Assembly: GCA_036245525.1 (NCBI GenBank)
Contig: BTPG01000003.1
Span: forward strand, 140,586,120 to 140,650,119
Length of the DNA stretch: 64,000 nucleotides
Reading direction: 5' to 3'
DNA from: Semisulcospira habei
Taxonomy: Eukaryota > Mollusca > Gastropoda > Semisulcospiridae
Positions within the stretch are counted from its first letter, which is position 1, and each line of letters begins with the position of its first letter. This document shows, piece by piece, positions 57,375 through 64,000 of this stretch. The position numbers and the translations under genes are program-made. A model generated the notes under the pieces. It saw only the letters and a list, made by a program, of their open reading frames with translations, made no database searches and was not told where the DNA came from.

Positions 57375-57515
57375 CCCCTTCTATCGACGCAGACTGAGAG
57401 CAGGCGTCAAAGAGCCTCGGTCGTCCAAGGAAATCGGCTACAATGTAGTTGCAGCAAGAGGCATAGATCCTCATGAGCCTCAACAAGCGACTTCTCATGA
57501 CGACAAGAGTTTATA
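57371..57515 (+). mobile_element. Family A element, 3'-truncated
   Basis: TTAACCCCTTCTATCGACGC start, GCAAGAGGCATAGATCCTCA core left arm, then decayed. Confidence 0.65.
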
Positions 57516-57721
57516 AAATCAGACACCAACCCTCTGTCAGAGCTCATTTTGGCTCATTTAGTTCATTTTAGTTCATTTTGGGTCATTTCGTTCGAGATGA
57601 GACATTTTTTTTTCCCCGCTGAAATTGGCTCATACGTCCTCCACCCCATACAAAGGCCCTCAGAAGTCTTCTCAGAGTTCCTTTCGAAATCGTACCAACA
57701 TTTCGCACTGCTAAGGCAACA

Positions 57722-57983
57722 GGCAATAAGTCCGTGTTTGTGAAAAGTGAGATTTTCATTGTATTACGATGAAAATGATCCTTTTCACAAAACTGGAAAA
57801 AAAAAGACAAAGTCCATATTATTTGGAAAAGCGATATTTTCATTGTAATACAATGAAAATATTGCTTTTCACAAAACTGGAATAAAGACCGAGTCCACTT
57901 TATTGCGAAAGGCGAGTTTTTTTAATTATTGTAATGCAATGAAAATTTTGCTTTTCAGAAAAATGGACATACTGTCTTTTGCC
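57722..57983. mobile_element. Three family E palindromes in tandem
   Basis: Palindromes at 57722-57797, 57811-57882 and 57894-57983. Each pairs a GAAAAG.GA.ATTTTCATTG left arm with a CTTTTCACAAAACTGGA-like right arm. Only the outer ends carry AGGCAATAAG and CTGTCTTTTGCC. Confidence 0.8.
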
Positions 57984-58259
57984 TTCACCGGGGCAGCTTT
58001 GGTCTGCTTTACCAAAGATCTCTTACCAAAGATAACCTTTGCAAAGGTTGACCAGTCTTCCACACTTGGCGCTGGATGCGGCACAGGTCTCAATTATTTG
58101 ACTATTGACCGCTCTGGCAGGCATGACCGCAGGGAGGTGGGGAGAGGACATGACATCTTGTTTCCGAGCTGGACAACGGCAAATCAGATATCATTCACTC
58201 GCAAACCGACATCAAGTACACATCTCATCCCTGAAGATTTAGCACGCCTCAAGATATAA

Positions 58260-58500
58260 TATGGAGGTTGCGTTTACAACGGGCCACTCCCATCAACGAA
58301 CGAGAGCGAAAGTCATGGTGGACATTTACTCCAAGCACAGACAACACTCCAAAAATCTCCAAGAGGCATAGATCCTCTTGAGCCCAGAGGGCTCAAGAGG
58401 ATCTATGCCTCTTGGAGATTTTTGGAGTGTTGTCTATGCGCATGGCCCAAGTGACTTCAGTCGCTCTCGTTCGTTGTTGGGAGTTGTTCCTTGCAAACGA
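58260..58500. repeat. 240-bp inverted repeat with a family A core at its centre
   Basis: Inner arms (58339-58433) pair perfectly over ~45 nt: GACAACACTCCAAAAATCTC, CAAGAGGCATAGATCCTCTT, GAGCCC; tip AGAG. Outer arms also pair imperfectly: CCCATCAACGAACGAGAGCG against CGCTCTCGTTCGTTGTTGGG. Confidence 0.85.
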
Positions 58501-58834
58501 AACCTTATTAATAACGACATAACTGTTGGTGTTGTTTTGTGGGCCTTCTATTTGTGCCACCCTTCCGCTGCTAGTGTACTAAAACCGTGTGTTTGAAATC
58601 ATTGTAAATTCAACGTCAATGACCCCTACAGCTGTCAAAAGAATATGAATACGACGAAAACCGCCCCGTTGACGCAAGTGGACTCACTGTTCTTTTGCCT
58701 TCAGGCTGCATGAATCCGGATTTTTCTTCTTCTCTCGAAACATACCGTTTAGAAAGCAAAAGACTGAGACACGTTAACATGTTGTCCTCATGCCCCAGCA
58801 CGAATACATCAGTTTGCTAAACCACTGACCCACT

Positions 58835-58953
58835 GACCCTTTGAATGCTACAGACGATACCGATCGGCGGAAAACAAAGAGCGAAAAGACGCGTTCAGTT
58901 GTCACGTGCCTTTCGCGCCGAACGGAATCGTCAGTAGAAGTCACGGGGTTACA
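58835..58953. mobile_element. Family H palindrome
   Basis: GCTACAGACGATACCGATCG and CGGAATCGTCAGTAGAAGTC pair; GGCGGAAAAC / CTTTCGCGCC in the interior. Border GTTAC. Confidence 0.65.
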
Positions 58954-59054
58954 GAGTCACACTATCTGTAATTACATCGGGGCGAAAACCGAAGAACTTG
59001 GGTGTCAGGGGAAAACGTGCTACAGTGTTCACAAAAGATAAGGTGTTTATGGTT

Positions 59055-59210
59055 TGTATAATCCAGACCAAAAAGGTTACTGACAAGTGTGTAAAATGCA
59101 GAGTAGAATACAAGGAAGAAAGAAACACGCTTAGAAAGGCCAGTTACAACACAACTAAGTTGTAACTGTCTTTTCTAAGCGTGTTTCTTTCTTCGTTTGG
59201 GTTCTTCTAA
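59055..59210. mobile_element. Family Q inverted-repeat element
   Basis: GTGTGTAAAATGCAGAGTAG, then GAAGAAAGAAACACGCTTAG, a centre ACAACACAACTAAGTTGTAA, then CTAAGCGTGTTTCTTTCTTC and TTGGGTTCTTCT. Confidence 0.75.
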
Positions 59211-59540
59211 TCACAAGGCTTTGGTCGGAACGTGAACAGTTTTACATTTTCCCGTCTGTTGTGCTTAACGGAATATTTGACCACTTTATTGTTGAATCAA
59301 ATAACAACAACAATAACAGCAACAATAACAATGTCATTATCAACAACGTCAGCATCATCACCAACACCACCGCTACCGTCACCACCATGGCCAACCAAGA
59401 GCAAGAACAACCGCAACCAAACAACAACCCTATAGGAATTACAAACGTAATTAACCCTTGATGGTCAATTACAGGATCAGTGTGCAGAATTTTAATGTCG
59501 CTTTGAACAAACACCGTCATCGTCCTTAAGCAAGGATGTA

Positions 59541-59746
59541 TTAACCCCATCACTGCAGGAGATCACGAATAACATCTGAGACCGAAAACAGGACATCAGA
59601 TTATACTCCGCTTGAGAAAAAGGCTGTAAATGCGACCAGCAAGAGACACAGACCATCATGAGCCCCGTGAATGCGGGGGGCCCATGAGGGTATATGCCTC
59701 TTGTAGATGGATGGCCCACGCTGCGCCCCTGCTGTGTTGGGGTTAA
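59541..59746 (+). mobile_element. Family A (subfamily 3-like) TTAA element
   Basis: TTAACCCCATCACTGCAGGA start; core 59637-59705; end TGCTGTGTTGGGGTTAA. 206 bp with both TTAA. Confidence 0.8.
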
Positions 59747-60125
59747 CCAGATGTCTGGGCTAACCTACGCTATCATATTACATTTGTGTAGGCGCACCTG
59801 CGCAGTACTCACACTGACAAAACGGCAGGGAGCAAATGAGGGAGACTAGTGACCATGCTGTGCGTAGGCTGACGGGCTGATCAGTCAAGATATATTCACA
59901 CACCCTCAGCCTCCGGAAGAAAGTCTGTCTGCGACTGAGTCCACAGCACAGATTTTCACGAGCCAGTCGGTCCTGAAAGTGGTCAGCTAAGTCCGGTCAG
60001 ACTCCAAAGTTAATGATCGTAATATAATATTTAATATGCAGCACCTTATCTGCTATAATCCACACATTCTCGTGACCCAATGTCTTCAGACCGCGTCGTT
60101 CCCGAAATATACCGTCCATCAGCCA
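59747..60125. other. No gene seen
   Basis: No recognised feature. Confidence 0.4.
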
Positions 60126-60127
60126 AA

Positions 60128-60270
60128 AAGACAAGGGACATACATTTTCATGAGCCTCTGCGGACGCATGGGCTCATGAGAATGTATGCCCCTTGATGCA
60201 CTGCACTGACCTATAAAACTCTGTGCTTCTTGCTGAAATCGCATGGGCTAATGAGAATGTAGGCCTCTCA
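60128..60270. mobile_element. Family A core plus a duplicated arm
   Basis: Hairpin 60130-60196 (ACATACATTTTCATGAGCCT / GGGCTCATGAGAATGTATG), then a second right arm GGGCTAATGAGAATGTAGGC at 60245. Confidence 0.6.
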
Positions 60271-60296
60271 CTAGAACAGTCGGGCATGGATGACTC

Positions 60297-60377
60297 CTCA
60301 CAGTTCGAGACGCGACGCATCCGGGTACGCGGCCATAAAGCCGCGTATCCGAATGCGGCACGTCTCGAATGTGTTAA
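60297..60377. mobile_element. Family D palindrome
   Basis: AGTTCGAGACGCGACGCATC and GATGCGGCACGTCTCGAATG-like arms (right arm read CGAATGCGGCACGTCTCGAA); centre GCGGCCATAAAGCCGC; TTAA 60374-60377. Confidence 0.85.
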
Positions 60378-60784
60378 AAAAATCAACGCCTCTTGTTGCA
60401 GCTATTGGGGCTCATGAGGCTTTTTTTCGCCCTCAACCCGGTGACTTTGCAGCGTGGGCAAATTGGGCCAGTCTCGGTGACCACACGGAAGTCATCTCAG
60501 TACATGACTCTCCGCGGTACACGACAAAAATATCACAAAAATAAAACAAACAAAGTAGGCGGCAAAAATTGGTGACACACTTTCAAACAACATAATATCT
60601 CAGACTGGAAATGATTTTCAAATTGATTAGGGTTGCTATCTGATGAGAAATGTCACTTCATAATTGTCAATGGGTTGTGTCTGGGTCAACTCACGTCTGC
60701 CGGAAGCACCATATTGACGTCTAATCACCGCAAAGGTGTCCAAAACTGGCACCAGCACGTTATGAGATATTCGCAAACAAAGTT

Positions 60785-60990
60785 TAGTTAGTTCGGGATT
60801 TAACGTCCACGGCACTGGAGTGATAATGGACGGTCCTATCGGGCGGGTTATGGGGACAGGGACAGATATTGCCTATGGAATACGACCTGAACACTGATCA
60901 GTTCGGCCGCAATGCAACGGTGCCACTTTGAATTACCAGGACCTTATGACGGACAAGTTATCTGAACAAGCCCGTCATTTTCCCTGGGGA
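60785..60990 (-). mobile_element. SINE fragment, 5'-truncated
   Basis: Minus-strand body of the 29936 SINE: GGACGGTCCTATCGGGCGGG and GTGCCACTTTGAATTACCAG in plus orientation, with a (GTTA)-type tail. The tRNA-like head is missing. Confidence 0.75.
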
Positions 60991-61165
60991 ACCCGGAAAA
61001 AAACAAGAAAAAAAGAAAAAAGAAAGAAAGAAAGAAGCTGAACCAGTTTGGATTGCAATATCCCTTTACTAAGTGAAAGCGATCGTAGATTGAGTTTCTG
61101 TTATCTCGGCATCGAAGGGTTAAGGTTGGTAACACAACGACAGCGACAGTGCATGAGCCAGCTAT

Positions 61166-61282
61166 TTAACTCATTAAAGGTGTCTCGCATCAATAGCTGC
61201 GAAAGTGTCGTATAGCGTTTCCGGCGGCAAGGCTATTCGACACTTCCGCAGCTATTGATAAGGGGCGCCTTGAATGAGTTAA
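61166..61282. mobile_element. Family G palindrome, long form
   Basis: TTAACTCATTAAAGGTGTCT start, TCAATAGCTGCGAAAGTGTC and GACACTTCCGCAGCTATTGA arms, GCGCCTTGAATGAGTTAA end. 117 bp, TTAA both sides. Confidence 0.85.
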
Positions 61283-61990
61283 ATCATTAAGGTAACTCAA
61301 GGTTGTTTTCTGATCAGCTGAGATCTATTGGACACTGAATGTTGAGAACAATTTGTTTCCTTGTGGTTTGCTTATTTTAACGTCCCGACAGCGAATACAT
61401 GTTTAGGCACGTGTGCTGCACGTGATAAAACAAAACACAAAAACTAAGCGCAAAAGAAAACAATGAATGTACGTCACCGGCCGAATATATGACCCCAGTT
61501 AAAAACAGAAGCCACACAAAGTCAACAGCTCTAGAAATGAAAGGACTTTGTGCATCCAGTTGTACGGACAAAACATCAGCTGGCAGACTTCGGCCGCCAA
61601 CCGCTGCCATCATCGGCCCGCTGATCTTTCGCGAACTAGGTATCTCCCTGCTAATTTCTGTAACTTCCGCCGTTTTGTCCGCCGCCGCTGAAAACTACGC
61701 CGGGGGATGTACGGTCCTTGTCCGAAAGTAAGCGACGATTGACGCCATTAACACTTAGGCGCGACCACTCTGCCTGTTCCGTGTCAGTCGCCTCCCTTAG
61801 GGGACAAGACATGGTGTCGCAACAATCTTGTACCATGACCGCAACTGTTTTCTATAGACAGCTTCTGCGGAGAAGTTGAACTTGAGACGGCACGTGCTCA
61901 ATCACAATGGTCCTCACTAAGTATCATGGGTCAAATTTCATCCACCGACAACTTCTGCTGTTGGGTTGAACAGGTAACATATTAAAAATG
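61283..61990. other. No gene supported
   Basis: Short open stretches (for example 61489-61731) have no recognisable domain. Confidence 0.4.
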
Positions 61991-61994
61991 GACC

Positions 61995-62062
61995 TCGTTT
62001 GTTAGTTAGGTCTTAGGGTTTCACGCCGAACAGGCGACAAAGATCATCTCACGTCGGGAAAA
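61995..62062 (-). mobile_element. Retroposon 3' tail (second copy)
   Basis: GTTAGTTAGGTCTTAGGGTT, ACGCCGAACAGGCGACAAAG: same end as 26475-26560. Confidence 0.5.
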
Positions 62063-62335
62063 TGGACCTCGATAAGCACCAGGGTTAAACAGAAATTGAA
62101 TACGAGTGGATGTGGCAAGTGGCGTGGGTTGACTAAAGGGCCGTTGAATGTACACAACGTACCCCCAAAGTAAATAAACGGAACCCAAGGGAACACGACC
62201 TTTTCATAACAGAAGCCAAGCAACACATGTAAGGTAAGATAAATCAGTGATATGAAATTACACCCATTTTTGTCTCAAGGTGAAAATCGCCAAATTTGTA
62301 GTCGTCCTTTGAAGGCTGTATTACAAATCAAGAGA

Positions 62336-62435
62336 CAGATCGCCCATGACAGTGAGCGCCAAGCTATTCTGGCTACACCCTTGAACTATCATGGTTGATT
62401 CATATCGAGCTATGGTGTGTCGGGGCTGAGTTAGG
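62336..62435. mobile_element. Family B remnant
   Basis: GATCGCCCATGACAGT left stub, GAGCGCCAAGCTATTCTGGC right arm, end GTGTCGGGGCTGAGTTAGG. Confidence 0.6.
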
Positions 62436-62473
62436 TTTTGTCAGACTTCCTCATGGAAGTCAGACAAAACCTA
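62432..62473. repeat. Short palindrome abutting family B
   Basis: TAGGTTTTGTCAGACTTCC and GGAAGTCAGACAAAACCTA around TCAT. Confidence 0.65.
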
Positions 62474-62968
62474 CAGTACATGCAAATTTCATACCATTGT
62501 TGTGACACCTTCGATCTGTGTGCTCCAACAGCATTTGCTTATAGATCTTTGGCCTGGGGATCAACACTGTGACAAAGACAATCACAGATGTCAAGGTGAC
62601 ACATGCCCACGTACTGCTACTTCGAAATAATCGCGTAGTTTGAAACACAGAGGTCAGTCCTCTTCCCCATTAGGAACCAATTGATGTCAATGGTTGTAGC
62701 CGGAGTAATGTAAACTATTCTGTCCCCTGCATCTTGGGTATTACATTTAGGTCGATGACTCAATTACGTCAGCGGTGAATACGTGCAAAGAGGCTGGGGT
62801 GATTTCAAACCTTGCTGGGCGTAGTCATAAGCTTCATAATTACAGAATAGCAAAATTATTCACGTGCAGTTTGAATCCGTTGAAAGCGTTGACAGAGCTC
62901 ATCGTTCTCCAAAATACAGACCAGCAAACTTATAACCTTCTTCTACGACGGAGAACCGATGTTCAATA

Positions 62969-63046
62969 GAACCAGCAAGAGGCATGGATCCTCATGAGCC
63001 CATGCAGACTGCGGGGGCTCATGAGGATCTATGCCTCTTGCACAAG
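62969..63046. mobile_element. Family A core hairpin
   Basis: CAGCAAGAGGCATGGATCCT and AGGATCTATGCCTCTTGC; the outer parts of the element are not recognisable. Confidence 0.7.
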
Positions 63047-63299
63047 AACTTCAGCAGTTTCGATCTTCGACTGAATACATTCTCAGGTCTCCGCCTCAGG
63101 CTGGGCTGCCGCCGTTTAGTTCTCCATTAGTGGGCGAGCGCTCGGCTTTCGGCCTGGCTCTCACGGATACAATATTTGTGGAGGATATTAAGCAAGTGGG
63201 GAGGATTTGTTGGATTGATTCCTGCAGGCATTCTCTAAACAGATATCTGTATACCGTTACAGCTCTTTCACGCCTAGGAGTAACATAGTCAACCAAGCA

Positions 63300-63485
63300 A
63301 CCAACTCAGCAAGAAAGCAGGCAACTAACTAAGGAAACAAACGAAGTAAGTCAGCAAGAAACAAAGCAAGCTGCCAACCAGTCAAGTCAACCGGCCAAGC
63401 AAACAAACAAGAAGAGATAGCTAATAAATATATGAGCAACCAACAAACATACCAAACAAATAACTAACCAACCATACAAACAGCT
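63300..63485. repeat. Degenerate CAAGCAAC/AACCAACC-rich tract
   Basis: Low-complexity A/C-rich repeats with AACCAAC and AAGCAA units. Confidence 0.7.
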
Positions 63486-63497
63486 AGTCAAAACAAA

Positions 63498-63617
63498 AAG
63501 GTCCTGGTAAATCAAAATGGCACAGTGGCAGTGCCCTTGAATTGATCAGTGTTCAGGTCATCCTCCCTAGGCAATAGCAGTCTCTGCCCCCATCACCCGC
63601 CCCATAGGACCGTCCAT
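63498..63617 (+). mobile_element. SINE fragment
   Basis: AGGTCCTGGTAAATCAAAAT to CCCCATAGGACCGTCCAT, the middle of the 29936 SINE. Confidence 0.75.
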
Positions 63618-63628
63618 TTATCAATCCG

Positions 63629-63843
63629 TTAATCCTTTTACTGCCGAGAAAAAGTGACCACGACCCAACTGCGTGAGACAAAGATCTTCATGAGCCCCCG
63701 CGACCACAGTGGCTCATGAGGATCTATGCCTATAGCTGAGAACAATTTGTATCCATGTTTCTTAGACGGTTTTGGCTTTTGGTCGTCGAATGAACACACA
63801 TTTCAGAACAAAACTGAACTTACAGTGGCAGGGAAGGGGTTAA
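63629..63843 (-). mobile_element. Family A TTAA hairpin element, complete length
   Basis: 215 bp. TTAATCCTTTTACTGCCGAG start, core 63669-63735, CTTACAGTGGCAGGGAAGGG end, TTAA 63840-63843. Confidence 0.9.
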
Positions 63844-64000
63844 ACGCCGTACTAACCAGTCAAAGCCAAAGCAAACAAGCACAAGGTACATTAGGGCACA
63901 TCCTAAGGGACCATGATGGCCTGGGGACAGTGCTTTCTCAGTGCTGGAGTTGACAACTAACGCCCACACTGATTGTCACCCTCGATTCGTTAACGCTCAT

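Noticed and set aside
61377..61731. Possible exon (GC-richer open stretches)
   Set aside because: No recognisable protein family, splice sites or conserved frame.

Overview
This is eukaryotic, very repeat-rich intergenic DNA, most likely from a marine invertebrate and probably a mollusc, perhaps a gastropod. That guess rests on the mixture of RTE-like and CR1-like LINEs, tRNA-derived SINEs with CTAA-type tails, huge (GA)n/(CA)n/(TATC)n microsatellites and hundreds of short palindromes; the species cannot be fixed from the window. No host protein-coding gene, rRNA or functional tRNA gene could be supported. The only recognisable proteins are retrotransposon endonucleases and reverse transcriptases, all broken.

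The dominant feature is a set of short, non-autonomous, hairpin-forming elements. Seven families are bounded by TTAA (or a one-base decay of it) and start and end with C-rich inverted termini (CCCNTT or CTCATT). I name them locally. Family A is about 215 bp with a 31-nt-arm core hairpin and more than 40 whole or broken copies. Family B is about 213-218 bp with a core of ~50-nt arms and about 20 copies. Families C (60-92 bp), D (~80 bp, almost entirely palindrome), G, H and P are smaller. TTAA duplication plus CCC-type termini is the signature of piggyBac-type transposition, so I read them as piggyBac-like MITEs; no transposase is present here. Families E, F and Q are palindromic but not TTAA-bounded.

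Layout: 1-8,000 is a field of A, B, C, D, E and Q elements. 8,071-11,296 is a complete-length but inactivated RTE-like LINE (minus strand) inside an 11-bp target duplication. 12,200-18,460 is a nested LINE block: two CR1-like LINEs embedded in (GA)n, the second split by another LINE whose tail has become a 440-bp (TATC)n array, and that LINE in turn carries an 80-bp family Q insertion with a 12-bp duplication. 18,460-22,650 holds F hairpins, a 110-118 bp tandem repeat, (GA)n and more A/B copies. 22,650-25,770 is AT-rich, nearly free of hairpin elements and has intron/exon-like texture. 25,770-39,500 returns to hairpin elements, with a full SINE, a 48-bp minisatellite and a second 48-bp minisatellite built from half of a B hairpin. 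39,620-41,000 is a microsatellite and LINE-tail block. 41,100-50,000 has A elements and a local duplication. 50,250-53,750 holds a B-box-less SINE, tandem duplications and two large fold-back structures. 53,750-64,000 is again dense in A, B, D, G and H elements, many abutting and sharing one TTAA.

The elements interact as layers of insertion: TTAA elements insert at the TTAA borders of one another, LINEs lie in microsatellites and microsatellites grow from LINE tails, and palindromes lose or rewrite one arm. The best candidates for undescribed biology are the TTAA hairpin superfamily, with co-varying stem arms and chain insertion, and the 850-bp fold-back at 52.1-53.0 kb.
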